From assembly GCA_016933965.1 (NCBI GenBank), contig JAFGTS010000030.1:1-41413 (forward strand): 41,413 nucleotides of DNA. The letters are read 5' to 3'. The notes under the pieces are model-generated. The model did no database searches. It had not been told where the DNA came from and was given only the letters and a program-made list of their open reading frames with translations. The stretch is from Deltaproteobacteria bacterium. Its GTDB lineage: Bacteria > Desulfobacterota > Syntrophia > Syntrophales > UBA2210. Within the stretch, counting starts at the first letter, position 1, and every line of letters begins with the position of its first letter. The translations under genes and the position numbers were made by a program. Shown here piece by piece: positions 8,274 through 16,762 of the stretch.

Positions 8274-9833
8274 ATGTTATTGAAAAAGATCCTGATCGTG
8301 TCGGCGGCAGTGCTTGCCTGCCTGTGTTTTTCCGGGCCGGCGGCGGCGGCGGAGATACAACCGGCGGAAGAATTCGGGAGTCTTTTTGATGCCGTGGAGA
8401 TGGAACGGGTCTTCCAGGATTCGAAAGCATTTTGCGACAGTCAGCCGAAGTACCCGCCCCGTGAGATCATGCAGAGTTACCGCCTGCTCCTGGAAATATT
8501 CGTAACGAAGCATTTTGATGTTCCCTCCGATGTTCCGGGAACGTTCAAAAGCGACCCTGCCATGCCGGTGGAGGAGCATATCGGCCGCCTCTGGCCGTTT
8601 TTGACCCGGCAGCTTGAAACGAAGGATGGGTCATCGCTCATTTCACTTCCTCACCCCCACATCGTGCCGGCGGGGCGATTTCGAGAGGCCTATTATTGGG
8701 ACAGTTATTTCATCATGCTCGGCCTGCAGGCCCAGCGGCGCGTCGACATGATGGAAAACATGGTTGACAATTTCGCGTACCTGATCGATATGATCGGCTT
8801 TATTCCCAGCGGCAACCGCAGTTATTACAAAAGTCGCTCACAACCGCCCTTTTTCTCCCTCATGGTGTCGCTTCTCGCCGAAGAGCGCGGAGATGCCGTC
8901 TATGAAAAATATCTTCCCTTTCTTGAAAAGGAGTACCGCTTCTGGATGGACGGTGCTGAAAAACTGGGTCGTTCGAACAGGGAGGAACGCCGGGTGGTGC
9001 TGATGCCCGACGGCGGGATCCTGAACCGTTACTGGGATGACGATCCATCGCCGCGGCCGGAATCATATTATCAGGATGTCATGCGCGCACGTGACAGCGA
9101 TCTCGACCCGCGGGAACTCTACCGGAACATCCGCGCGGCCGCGGAATCGGGGTGGGATTGCAGTAATCGATGGCTTGCCGCCGGCTCCGGGCTTGACACC
9201 ATCCATACCACCCATATTATCCCGGTGGACCTGAACGCGCTTCTCTACAATCTTGAGATGACCCTCTCCAAGGCCCACGGTATCGCGGGCGACCGCAAGA
9301 AGGAACAGTATTACCGGTATATGGCGGAGCAGCGGATGTCGGCGGTAAACACCTATTGCTGGGACAAGGAAGACGAGTTTTACCGGGACTATGATTTCAG
9401 GTTGGAAAAACAGACCCCCGTTCTCTCCCTGGCCGGCATGTTTCCCCTGTTTTTCAGAATGGCCGACGAGGACCAGGCGGAGGCCGTCGCCGATCGGATC
9501 GAGGACGAGTTCCTGGGTGCGGGGGGGCTGGTAACGACGCTGGCCCTCGGGTCCCGGCAGCAGTGGGATGCTCCCTACGGCTGGGCGCCGCTCCAGTGGA
9601 TCAGTGTTCAGGGCCTGCGGAACTATGATCACAAGAAACTGGCCGGCACGATCGTAAAGCGCTGGGTGGAGCTCAATCGAAAGGTATATAAAAATACCGG
9701 GAGAATGATGGAAAAGTACAACGTTATCGATACGACGCTCGCCGACGGGGGCGGTGAGTATCCTGATCAGGACGGCTTCGGCTGGACCAACGGCGTGTTC
9801 CTGAAAATGGTGTCGGAGGGGACGGGCAAATGA
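8274..9833 (+). CDS. treA: Periplasmic trehalase (GH37)
   Basis: A 519-residue glycoside hydrolase family 37 enzyme that splits trehalose into two glucose molecules by inversion. Both family signatures are visible: PAGRFREAYYWDSYF (residues about 134-148) and QWDAPYGWAPLQ near the C-terminus. The usual general acid lies in the GWDCSNRW region. An N-terminal signal peptide (hydrophobic core after MLLKK, cleavage after AAAA, about residue 25) indicates export to the periplasm, as for E. coli TreA rather than cytosolic TreF. The ATG at 8274 is chosen because GAGGAGG lies just upstream. No trehalose uptake or synthesis genes lie nearby, so the role is probably scavenging of external trehalose or osmolyte turnover. 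Confidence 0.95.
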   Translation: MLLKKILIVSAAVLACLCFSGPAAAAEIQPAEEFGSLFDAVEMERVFQDSKAFCDSQPKYPPREIMQSYRLLLEIFVTKHFDVPSDVPGTFKSDPAMPVEEHIGRLWPFLTRQLETKDGSSLISLPHPHIVPAGRFREAYYWDSYFIMLGLQAQRRVDMMENMVDNFAYLIDMIGFIPSGNRSYYKSRSQPPFFSLMVSLLAEERGDAVYEKYLPFLEKEYRFWMDGAEKLGRSNREERRVVLMPDGGILNRYWDDDPSPRPESYYQDVMRARDSDLDPRELYRNIRAAAESGWDCSNRWLAAGSGLDTIHTTHIIPVDLNALLYNLEMTLSKAHGIAGDRKKEQYYRYMAEQRMSAVNTYCWDKEDEFYRDYDFRLEKQTPVLSLAGMFPLFFRMADEDQAEAVADRIEDEFLGAGGLVTTLALGSRQQWDAPYGWAPLQWISVQGLRNYDHKKLAGTIVKRWVELNRKVYKNTGRMMEKYNVIDTTLADGGGEYPDQDGFGWTNGVFLKMVSEGTGK

Positions 9834-9861
9834 TCAACTGGTGGTGTGTTTCCCGGTTTCG

Positions 9862-10452
9862 CTACCAGTAGCGTATGTTCCCCGTGTCGATGTGGACAAA
9901 GTGATTGCGCCGGTAATAGCCGACGCCTCCCGACCTCAACTGTACCGCCTTCTTGCGCAGGGTGGAGAGCGCGACATCAGGCAGGTACACATCAACAGCC
10001 TTCCCGGCTATATGGAGGCTGTTCCGGGCCACCTTCCGGCCGATCTTCCGCAAATATTCGTTCGTTTCACGGGTCCGATATGCCGAGACAACATGATAGG
10101 CTTCCTTTGTCTGCACGCCTGATTGGATTGCGTGAAGCAGGTCGAAAAGTTCCGGATCGATGCGCGTGACCTCCCCGGTCCGGTAGTCGCGAAGTATGCG
10201 GTTGAGCATCTCCAGGGATTCCGGCAGGTAGATACCCCGGGACCGGTAGACATCCTTGAAAAACTCTCCCGTATGGGTGTTGTAAATGTAGAGAAAGCAG
10301 TCCTTCTGCGATGACGGGGCCGTCGTTACGGCCGAAAGGACGGGACGTGGTATGTGAAGGATTGCGGCCGCCAGAAGCGTTGTCTTGAGAAAAGAACGGC
10401 GGCTGCACGGCTCGAAAAATGCCGCTACATCATTAAAGGTGCCGTTTTTCAC
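9862..10452 (-). CDS. mepK: MepK/YcbK-like murein endopeptidase (DUF882, M15 family), Tat-exported
   Basis: About 196 residues. The N-terminal SRRSFLKTTLLAAAI is a twin-arginine export signal, as in E. coli MepK. The mature part carries YNTHTGE, the FRDYRTGEV block, SAYRT, the first metal cluster HIAGKAVDV and the final HFVHIDTG, i.e. the His, Asp, His zinc set of M15-type peptidases in DUF882. E. coli MepK cuts mDap-mDap (3-3) crosslinks, the bond made by LdtD, whose homologue is encoded just upstream. There is no ATG: GTG at 10452 and TTG at 10467 are both possible; I take the GTG, which has a weak AAGAAGAG upstream. The pairing of crosslink maker and cutter mirrors E. coli ycbB-ycbK. Confidence 0.88.
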   Translation of the reverse strand: MKNGTFNDVAAFFEPCSRRSFLKTTLLAAAILHIPRPVLSAVTTAPSSQKDCFLYIYNTHTGEFFKDVYRSRGIYLPESLEMLNRILRDYRTGEVTRIDPELFDLLHAIQSGVQTKEAYHVVSAYRTRETNEYLRKIGRKVARNSLHIAGKAVDVYLPDVALSTLRKKAVQLRSGGVGYYRRNHFVHIDTGNIRYW

Positions 10453-10524
10453 CGGTCTCTTCTTCAAGTCAGCAGAATACCCTTACATTTCAAATAGTTA
10501 CATCACTTCAGGCGCATGGTTCCG

Positions 10525-10566
10525 AATCGATCGGTTGCGTTCTTATAACAGAAAAACCGACCGATT
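10525..10566. repeat. Inverted repeat between ldtD and mepK
   Basis: AATCGATCGGTT (10525-10536) and AACCGACCGATT (10555-10566) form a 12-bp dyad with one mismatch and an 18-nt loop, inside the 154-nt gap. There is no clean T-tract on the minus strand, so it may be an operator or an mRNA hairpin rather than a strong terminator. Confidence 0.6.
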
Positions 10567-10606
10567 ACAAGAGTTTATATTGAGGGTACAAAGGAAAAGA
10601 ATACGA

Positions 10607-12283
10607 TCAGAATCCGGGTGGTTTTTCATGGAGGGCGGCGCTGAGAATGGTGTCCCGTTCATAGATGTCCTCCCGGAAATTCACCTGTCCGTTGTCATCC
10701 ACCCAGGCCGTCCAGTAGAGAAGGTGAACGGGCACCTGTTTTTTCAGTTTGATCTCACGGCGTTTTCCGGAAGCGATGGTTTCTTCTATTGTTTTGCGGT
10801 TCCACGCGGGCTCTTCACAGAGAAGAAACTCTGCCAGATCCACGGCCTTTTCGATACGGATACACCCGGAACTGAATCCCCGCCGTATGTTTTCGAAGAG
10901 CTCCTTCTGCGGGGTATCGTGCAGGTACACGTCGAATTTATTGGGGATCATGAACTTGATTCGTCCCAGAGGATTCAGGGGACCCGGATCCTGTTTCAGA
11001 AGGTAGGGGAAGTTGTATGCCTGATAGGTTTCCCAGTTCACCGTGGCGGGATCGATCTCAGGAGCATCGTGCCGCCAGCTTTCCAGGACATGAATATTTC
11101 TGTCGGCAAGGTAGCGGGGGTTCCGCAATATCTGGGGGATGATGTCTTCGACGGCGATCGTTGCTGGCACGTACCAGGCGGGATTCAGTATGACCGATGT
11201 TATGACGCTGCTGAAAATTGGGGTCCGCCGGTAATTGGTTCCCACAATGACCCGCATGGCACGTTCCACCACCCGATCCCGGTATGCCTGCAGGGTAAAA
11301 TCGGCGATATTGACCATGATGTATTCTTCACCAAAGTCTTCGGGGAGCCACCGCCAGCGCTCCATGTTCAGGATGATCTTTACCACCAGGTCTTCTGCCG
11401 GGATATTGAGGCGTGCCGTCGTCACCGGACCGATGACGCCGTCTTCCAGAATACCGTGGCGTTTTTGATAACGCCGGAGGGCCTGCTCGAACTCCTTGTC
11501 GAACACGGTCGGGTCTGCGGGATCGTTGAGCTCCAGGTCCCCCGTCCGGAGCAGGTGCTCCCTGATCGACGGAACGCGTTCGTCCCGGTCTCCCCGTTTC
11601 AGTGCGGGACCGGCGGGAACGGGCGGCCAGCCACCGCCAATGACGATCTCCCGGTATCGCGCCAGGGCCGTTCGCAGGAGCCGATACCCCTCATGGGGAG
11701 GGTTCATGCTGTCCAGGGTCGATTCGACATCGAAGGATCCGATGGCGGTGTTCAGAAGATGCACGGGATCAGCCTCGCGGGTCGATCCGTTCCAGATGAT
11801 ATATGTGATCTCGGGACTGACCCTGCCGGAGAGAAGGTTCGACGCGCAGGCGAAGAAGGCGTCCGTCAGCAGGATGTCAAGGTCCACGAAGAGATCGTAA
11901 CTGCTGACCAGGGATTCGCTGTCATGAACGAGCGAGAGAAGCTCCTCGATGCGGGCTATGTGGTAATCATCAGGCCGCAGGCCGTCCCCGGACACCCTTC
12001 GTATCCTCGCGATCAGGGCGTCTGCCTGCGTGGAGATCCCCGTCTGGTCGAACCAGGCCGGCCTGAAGTCCCGTTCCTTGTAAAAACGGTGAAGAAGAAG
12101 GGGGTCACACAGGATCGCCGCATTGCCTGCGATTTCAGGAGAGAGCACGGGCCTGTCGAGCCGGGTTTGCAGGCCGTCCCGCAGGTGTGCCAGAAAATAC
12201 CCGGCGACGGCATCACCGCCGTACAGCAGAAATGCGGCGCTCAGTATGATCACCGCCGCTCGAAATCGCCCGATACCCGTCAC
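10607..12283 (-). CDS. ldtD: L,D-transpeptidase, YcbB/LdtD type
   Basis: A 558-residue envelope enzyme that forms 3-3 (mDap-mDap) peptidoglycan crosslinks and is beta-lactam tolerant in E. coli. An N-terminal hydrophobic anchor or signal (AAVIILSAAFLLYGG) is followed by the long scaffold domain of the YcbB family (DGLRPDDYH region). A peptidoglycan-binding domain follows (RRYQKRHGILEDGVIGPVT, about 265-295), then the YkuD catalytic domain with its large capping subdomain. The catalytic motif is SSGCIRIE with Cys474, preceded by YLHDTP. The start is a GTG at 12283 with AAAGGA upstream; no ATG fits. It is transcribed toward mepK across a 154-nt gap holding a dyad. Length and domain order match the family. 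Confidence 0.95.
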   Translation of the reverse strand: MTGIGRFRAAVIILSAAFLLYGGDAVAGYFLAHLRDGLQTRLDRPVLSPEIAGNAAILCDPLLLHRFYKERDFRPAWFDQTGISTQADALIARIRRVSGDGLRPDDYHIARIEELLSLVHDSESLVSSYDLFVDLDILLTDAFFACASNLLSGRVSPEITYIIWNGSTREADPVHLLNTAIGSFDVESTLDSMNPPHEGYRLLRTALARYREIVIGGGWPPVPAGPALKRGDRDERVPSIREHLLRTGDLELNDPADPTVFDKEFEQALRRYQKRHGILEDGVIGPVTTARLNIPAEDLVVKIILNMERWRWLPEDFGEEYIMVNIADFTLQAYRDRVVERAMRVIVGTNYRRTPIFSSVITSVILNPAWYVPATIAVEDIIPQILRNPRYLADRNIHVLESWRHDAPEIDPATVNWETYQAYNFPYLLKQDPGPLNPLGRIKFMIPNKFDVYLHDTPQKELFENIRRGFSSGCIRIEKAVDLAEFLLCEEPAWNRKTIEETIASGKRREIKLKKQVPVHLLYWTAWVDDNGQVNFREDIYERDTILSAALHEKPPGF

Positions 12284-12420
12284 AGATAGTCCTTTTCCCC
12301 TCTCGTCATCGGTGCCGATAACGCTTTGTCGGTCGTGCCGGTGCAGGTTAGCATAGTCGGGAGCCCTTCTTCAAGCGGAGTCACCAGGCGCGGGAGGAAA
12401 CAACCGGTAGGCTCCGGGCG

Positions 12421-12433
12421 TGATTTATGCTAT
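12421..12433 (+). promoter_or_regulatory. Candidate -10 region upstream of the alpha/beta hydrolase
   Basis: TGATTTATGCTAT is identical to 7601-7613 in front of satP. Here no recognisable -35 hexamer stands 16-18 bp upstream, so the call rests on the shared 13-mer and its position 61 nt before the start codon. Confidence 0.25.
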
Positions 12434-12493
12434 GAAAGGGGCACCGCCCGGATCCCTCAGTGGACAGGGGGGCATGCTACGGTGGGAGAGATC

Positions 12494-13120
12494 ATGATGA
12501 AGGAAGGATCCGTTTTTTTCAATGCCGGGACCATCAAACTCGAGGGGCTGATGGGCGTTGCCGGAACCGTAAAGGGGGCCGTTGTCACCCATCCCCATTC
12601 GCAGATGGGAGGCAGCATGGCCAACAACGTGGTCTCCGCCATGGTCGCCGCGTTTCAAGGCAAAGAGTACCGGACGCTTCGGTTCAACTTCCGGGGGGTC
12701 GGCCGGAGCGGGGGCTTTTTTGATAACGGCATCGGTGAACAGGACGATGTGGCGGCGGCCTGTGCCGCTCTCCGGAAGACGGGGGCCACGGAACTCGTTC
12801 TCTCGGGATATTCCTTCGGGGCCTGGGTGAACGCCCGGTTACTCGGTTCACAAGGGGGAGACTTTTCCGATGTTATCGTGGTCTCACCGCCGATCGATTT
12901 CATGGAATTCGATTTTTCTCCCCTGGCGGGCCGCTGCGGACTCATCATCTGCGGAGACCGGGACCAGTTCTGTCCTCTTGGCCCGTTGAAGGAGGCCGCG
13001 GGCGGCGTCGGTGCCCGCCTCGAGATCATACGAGGTGCAGACCATTTCTACTTCGGACATGAGCGGGCGATCTGCGAGTATCTTTCGGACTATCTGGAGA
13101 ACAGTGCCCCCGCTCACTGA
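12494..13120 (+). CDS. Alpha/beta hydrolase (COG2945-type)
   Basis: A 208-residue cytoplasmic alpha/beta hydrolase. Visible elements are THPHSQMGGSM near residue 32, the FNFRGVGRSGG oxyanion-loop block (64-74), the nucleophile elbow SGYSFGAW with Ser107, the acid CGDRDQFCP with Asp157 and the base GADHFYFG with His184. These match the small esterases of COG2945, which have no lid domain. ATGs at 12494 and 12497 both follow GGTGGGAG; I use the first. The reading frame extends to 12326, but this extension overlaps the promoter region and is not family-like. Its 3' end overlaps the converging crotonase gene by 7 bp. Substrate unknown; thioesterase or esterase activity is plausible. Confidence 0.85.
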   Translation: MMKEGSVFFNAGTIKLEGLMGVAGTVKGAVVTHPHSQMGGSMANNVVSAMVAAFQGKEYRTLRFNFRGVGRSGGFFDNGIGEQDDVAAACAALRKTGATELVLSGYSFGAWVNARLLGSQGGDFSDVIVVSPPIDFMEFDFSPLAGRCGLIICGDRDQFCPLGPLKEAAGGVGARLEIIRGADHFYFGHERAICEYLSDYLENSAPAH

Positions 13121-13833
13121 TACCAGAGTTTTCCACCTTCTATGAACGGCGGGTCCTCCTCGTCGATGACGCGGATGATGGTGCGGTTCATCCGCCGTTT
13201 CATTTCACCGAAGACCGCGCGGTTCTTGTTCATCGACCGGGCGAACCGGAACACCTCCTCAAGGAGATGCTCCTCCGTGTCGCAGGCCTTTGTAATGACA
13301 TGATGTTCCTCGAGGACCGCCGCCGTCATCCTGATGCCCGTATATTTCAGTTCTTCAAAGAGGTGACGCGGGACGGCCTTTGCCGTTATCTCGATCATTC
13401 CCGGCAGGAAGGGAATACCCAGATCGACCTCGGGGAACCGGGCGAATCCCCGGTCTTTCCGCATGAACCTGAAATCGCAGGCGCAGGCGAGCACCAGGCC
13501 GTTCGCCGCCACATGTCCGTTTATGGCGGCGATGACAGGCAGCGGATAGACGAGCATGGTTTTGAAAAGCTCATTGAGCGCGTAGAGAAACTCCCGGACC
13601 GAGCCCTGATCTCCTTCGGACAGCCGCTCCGCCACCCAGTCGACATCGACGCCGACCGACCAGTAGCAGGCGTCACTTGAGGTGAGAACAACGGAGGTGA
13701 CCGCCGGGTCCCCGAGGATCTCGTCGAAAGTACCGCACATGTGCCGGGCGAAGGCAAGGTTGTGCCGGTTCTCACCCCGGGTCATGGTGACGACAGCGAC
13801 GGTGCCGTTCCGCTCCCATATCGCTGTTTTCAT
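13114..13833 (-). CDS. Enoyl-CoA hydratase/isomerase family protein (ECI-like)
   Basis: A 239-residue crotonase-fold protein, slightly short for the family (about 260). The CoA-binding and oxyanion elements are DACYWSVGVDVDW (about 54-66) and AAINGHVAANGLVLA (103-117). In the second, the classic GGG of hydratases is replaced by AANG, closer to the GHASAAG form of plant-type delta3-delta2-enoyl-CoA isomerases. The region FPEVDLGIPF keeps one acidic residue (Glu135), while the two-Glu pattern of true hydratases is not evident. Isomerase or another crotonase reaction is therefore more likely than hydration (inference). It overlaps the upstream amidohydrolase gene by ATGA, implying coupled translation as the last gene of the CoA-transferase operon. 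Confidence 0.85.
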   Translation of the reverse strand: MKTAIWERNGTVAVVTMTRGENRHNLAFARHMCGTFDEILGDPAVTSVVLTSSDACYWSVGVDVDWVAERLSEGDQGSVREFLYALNELFKTMLVYPLPVIAAINGHVAANGLVLACACDFRFMRKDRGFARFPEVDLGIPFLPGMIEITAKAVPRHLFEELKYTGIRMTAAVLEEHHVITKACDTEEHLLEEVFRFARSMNKNRAVFGEMKRRMNRTIIRVIDEEDPPFIEGGKLWYQ

Positions 13834-14813
13834 TGGCCGTCGTCCTTTTCGACGCCGAAAAGCCGGGCGGCGTTCCTATAGAGCCACTTGTCCTTGACCT
13901 CTTCCTTCAGGGGAAGCTCCCTGACGCCGTCCGCCAGTTCCTTGATGCTTGCCCCCATGAACAGCCACGTGGAAGCAAAGAGGATCCGGTCCTGGAGAAT
14001 GGAATTCCCGAACTTCATGAGCGGTTCCCAGCCGCTTCCCGGCATGGCCAGGTATTTCGGGATATAGGAGGCTATGTCAATGTATATGTTGGAGTTTCTC
14101 CATGCCACGGCCACCATTTCATTTACCCAGGGCCATCCCCCGTGCCCCGCGATGATCTTCAGCTCGGGGAAGTCCTGGGCGACGAGATCGAGATAGATGG
14201 GCCGTTCCACTTCCATGGTGTTAGTGGAATAATTGATGGAAAGGTGAAACCACACGGGGATGTCCAGTTCGACGCAGGTCGCATAGAGCGGGTACATTTT
14301 CGCGTGATGGGGAGGGATGCCGAACATGAAGGGGCGAACGGCGATGCCCCGGAGCCCCAGGTCGTAACTTCTCCTGATCTCCCGCACCGCGGCCATTCCC
14401 TTGAGGGGGTCGATGCCGGCGATGCCGATGAATCTGTCGGGATAGTTCCGGACCACCTCTGCGTAATAGTCGTTGGGCAGCCCGGGGATGCCGCTGGGGG
14501 TTTCCTCGTCGAGCTTGAAGATGACGGCGCGCTCGACACCCATGGTGTCGAGCTGCTCAACGAAGGCATCGACGGACATGGTAAGCGGCCGCATCTTCGG
14601 TGCGATCGCCTTTCTCAGCTCGTCCACCGTGAGGGACACTTTCATGTCGTAGAGTTCCGCGGCCTCCATCCCCAGCAGGGGACCGACCCGCGGCCCGAAA
14701 ATATCCTTGAGGTAGCGTGCCATCTGGGGAGGCAGGGAGACGACCAGGTCCACCATGACCTCTTCCGTCGGGAGATAGCAGAGCGCGTCGATGATCCGGT
14801 ATGATCCTGCCAT
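13830..14813 (-). CDS. Amidohydrolase_2-fold protein (COG2159) lacking several metal ligands
   Basis: A 327-residue TIM-barrel protein of the ACMSD/amidohydrolase_2 type, recognised by the blocks DRFIGIAGIDPLKG, LGLRGIAVRPF, IPVWFHLS (His190), KIIAGHGGWPW (His224) and DRILFASTWLF followed by NAARLFGV. Family decarboxylases and hydrolases open with an HxH metal motif and end the barrel with an Asp. Here the N-terminal motif reads IDALCYL and the Asp position is Thr282 (FASTW). Two or three ligands are thus missing, and the mononuclear zinc site may be absent or rebuilt. The start ATG at 14813 is 2 nt past the CoA-transferase B stop and the 3' end overlaps the crotonase gene (ATGA). It may be a C-C hydrolase, a decarboxylase with another mechanism, or a binding subunit. 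Confidence 0.85.
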   Translation of the reverse strand: MAGSYRIIDALCYLPTEEVMVDLVVSLPPQMARYLKDIFGPRVGPLLGMEAAELYDMKVSLTVDELRKAIAPKMRPLTMSVDAFVEQLDTMGVERAVIFKLDEETPSGIPGLPNDYYAEVVRNYPDRFIGIAGIDPLKGMAAVREIRRSYDLGLRGIAVRPFMFGIPPHHAKMYPLYATCVELDIPVWFHLSINYSTNTMEVERPIYLDLVAQDFPELKIIAGHGGWPWVNEMVAVAWRNSNIYIDIASYIPKYLAMPGSGWEPLMKFGNSILQDRILFASTWLFMGASIKELADGVRELPLKEEVKDKWLYRNAARLFGVEKDDGQ

Positions 14814-14815
14814 GG

Positions 14816-15643
14816 CTACTTCCCTCCCGCGGCTTCCGAGAGGACCCGCATGACCCGGGTGACCACCGTCTCGATCTGGAGCTGCCGTCCCATGGATATT
14901 TCCGGGGCAAAGGTCCTGATGATCTCAAGCTCCCTTTCGCCGGGGAGTTCCGTTATTTCCAGTTCGTCGGCCACGGGGATGTCCCAGGGGATGTCCGCAA
15001 GCACATCATCGATGGTGACCCCTGGGTGAAGGCCGGCGAGGTACATTTCCTTCGTGTCGGCGGCATACTTGAAGACCCCCTTTGTGGTGATGAGAGCGCT
15101 GGGACCGGACCCCTCGGGCATACCGGCCTCATACCGGCTGGTGCCACCCGTTACATAGCCCGGTGTTGTGAAGTAATCGAGCTTCTCCACGAACTCTCCG
15201 CCGCGCATCGTTTGAACACCTCTCATGGCGTAACCGGCGAACTCGGGCGCCCCCCCGGCCCCCATCATGCGCATTTCGAAATCCTCGGGATCGCCGATGT
15301 AACTGCTGTTCATGTTGCCGAAGCGGTCAATCTGCCCCACGCCCAGGAAGGCCACGTCGGCGTACCCGTGGTTCATGATGGTCGAAAAGATGTCTATCAT
15401 GTCGCACCCGTATGTGTATCCGCGCGTGCAGCTCGGGTCGGCGATATGAAGCGGAACCTTGAAGGGGTCGATTCCCACCATCCCCGCTTCGGTCAGGATG
15501 ATCGTGTTCGGTGCGTGGGTTCTCTGCGCCAGCACCCCGGCGGCCATGGGGATTCCCTGGCCGATGACCACCATCTCTCCGTCGTTGATCTCCTGTGACG
15601 CCCGGTATACGATCAGTTCGTCGATAGTATATCTGATAGTCAT
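14816..15643 (-). CDS. CoA-transferase subunit B (GctB/IpdB-like)
   Basis: A 275-residue family I CoA-transferase beta subunit. The segment ILTEAGMVGID places Glu52 where the catalytic, thioester-forming glutamate of glutaconate CoA-transferase B lies, so real CoA transfer is possible. The mycobacterial IpdB paralogue, by contrast, works in a hydrolase. Other family blocks are VAFLGVGQIDRFGNMN, GAGGAPEFA and LITTKGVF. Cytoplasmic. It follows subunit A by 27 nt and precedes the amidohydrolase by 2 nt, so A-B-amidohydrolase-crotonase is one transcript. The ATG at 15643 has AAAAGGAGCG upstream. The substrate is unknown; a dicarboxylic or cyclic acid is suggested by the neighbours. Confidence 0.9.
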   Translation of the reverse strand: MTIRYTIDELIVYRASQEINDGEMVVIGQGIPMAAGVLAQRTHAPNTIILTEAGMVGIDPFKVPLHIADPSCTRGYTYGCDMIDIFSTIMNHGYADVAFLGVGQIDRFGNMNSSYIGDPEDFEMRMMGAGGAPEFAGYAMRGVQTMRGGEFVEKLDYFTTPGYVTGGTSRYEAGMPEGSGPSALITTKGVFKYAADTKEMYLAGLHPGVTIDDVLADIPWDIPVADELEITELPGERELEIIRTFAPEISMGRQLQIETVVTRVMRVLSEAAGGK

Positions 15644-15670
15644 GATAATGCGCTCCTTTTCGTGGATTCC

Positions 15671-16726
15671 TTATCCTTCAAGCAAGACGCCCCGCTCGTC
15701 GAGCATCTTGAGAAATTCCGCCATGTTCACTCCCAGTTTTTCAGAATATCCCTGGTCATCCCATTCCCGAGTGAAGGGGAAGCCGTAATCCGCCGGTACG
15801 CTGGGGAACGGTTGTGCCAGCAGGCGGTCCATCTGTTTTTTTCCGAATTTCTCGAGGTAATGGGATACATATTCAGGCCGGCCGGGGATGTTGTAGATCC
15901 ACTCGTCCATCCAGGCCTTCATCGCATCCGGTGAGCCCACCGAGGCATAGAAGAGGGCACGGAAGATCAGGTCATAATCATAGTATCCTGCCACTTCGGA
16001 GGGGTGGGCCCCCCAGGGACATTCCACGACGGCGCAGACCTTGTGGGCCGGTGCAATGGTCAGGTGAGGCGCGGACTGAATGACCTCCCGTTCCACGATC
16101 TTTTCCGTTGAGAGAATGATCTTCTTCGCCGCCAGGGCCGCCCACTTGCTGTTTATCATGGCGCCCCAGAGCTGGCCGTTGCCGGCCCGGTCGGCGCGCT
16201 GGACATGCATCAGGGCGCAGTCCGGATTGTATCCCTTCACGACGAGGACCGATTCGCCGTTGAAGGGGTCCCGCACTTCGCCGAAACAGTCATCTCCCAG
16301 GAGCCCTTTTCGTTTCACCACGTCCGTCACCCTGATGCCGGGCAGGACGGGGATGAAGTTATACCCCATGGCGCCGGCTTTCATCATGCTGAGCAGGGTG
16401 AAATTGGTCATTTCCTGGACGCGCACACGTTTTTCCTTCAAGGCCCGGTCAAGCGGCGGTGTCAGCCGCTTGCCGCCGACCCTGAAATTGTAGGCCAGCA
16501 CCAGCCGGTCAATGATCCCTGCTTCGACCATGAGATCGATCTCCTCGATCCCGCCCTGCTGAAAGACCATGAGGTTCCGTTTGCCCGCCCTGATCACTTC
16601 ATGCACCAGTGCCAGGGGCATCGCGGTGAGACAATTGGCAAAGACCAGTGAATCGCCGTCGGTGATGAATCGGTTGACGGCCTCCGTCGCCGTCATGACC
16701 TTGTCGCGTTCCATGTACTTTTCCAT
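15671..16726 (-). CDS. CoA-transferase subunit A (GctA/IpdA-like)
   Basis: A 351-residue family I CoA-transferase alpha subunit, longer than AtoD-type subunits and in the range of GctA/IpdA. Recognisable parts are ITDGDSLVFANCLTAMPLAL, NLMVFQQGGIEEIDLMVEAG, GMINSKWAALAAKKII-like text near residue 200 and APAHKVCAVVECPWGAHPS. Two starts compete: GTG at 16735 and ATG at 16726. The ATG has GAGAGGTGA six bases upstream, so I use it. It is the first gene of the four-gene operon and pairs with subunit B to form the active oligomer. The WGAHPSEVAGYYDYD segment is typical of the IpdA/GctA group and favours an acyl-CoA substrate with a carboxylate, but this is inference. Confidence 0.9.
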   Translation of the reverse strand: MEKYMERDKVMTATEAVNRFITDGDSLVFANCLTAMPLALVHEVIRAGKRNLMVFQQGGIEEIDLMVEAGIIDRLVLAYNFRVGGKRLTPPLDRALKEKRVRVQEMTNFTLLSMMKAGAMGYNFIPVLPGIRVTDVVKRKGLLGDDCFGEVRDPFNGESVLVVKGYNPDCALMHVQRADRAGNGQLWGAMINSKWAALAAKKIILSTEKIVEREVIQSAPHLTIAPAHKVCAVVECPWGAHPSEVAGYYDYDLIFRALFYASVGSPDAMKAWMDEWIYNIPGRPEYVSHYLEKFGKKQMDRLLAQPFPSVPADYGFPFTREWDDQGYSEKLGVNMAEFLKMLDERGVLLEG

Positions 16727-16762
16727 ACCGGTCACCTCTCGTGCATCGTTGCCTGTTCGATT

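Noticed and set aside
10385-12289. 634-codon open frame on the plus strand opposite ldtD
   Set aside because: It is antisense to a clear L,D-transpeptidase with an intact catalytic motif; the translated sequence has no domain and the composition of a GC-rich shadow frame.
13833-14804. 323-codon plus-strand frame opposite the amidohydrolase homologue
   Set aside because: Mirror of a recognised family member; no motif and no start signal.
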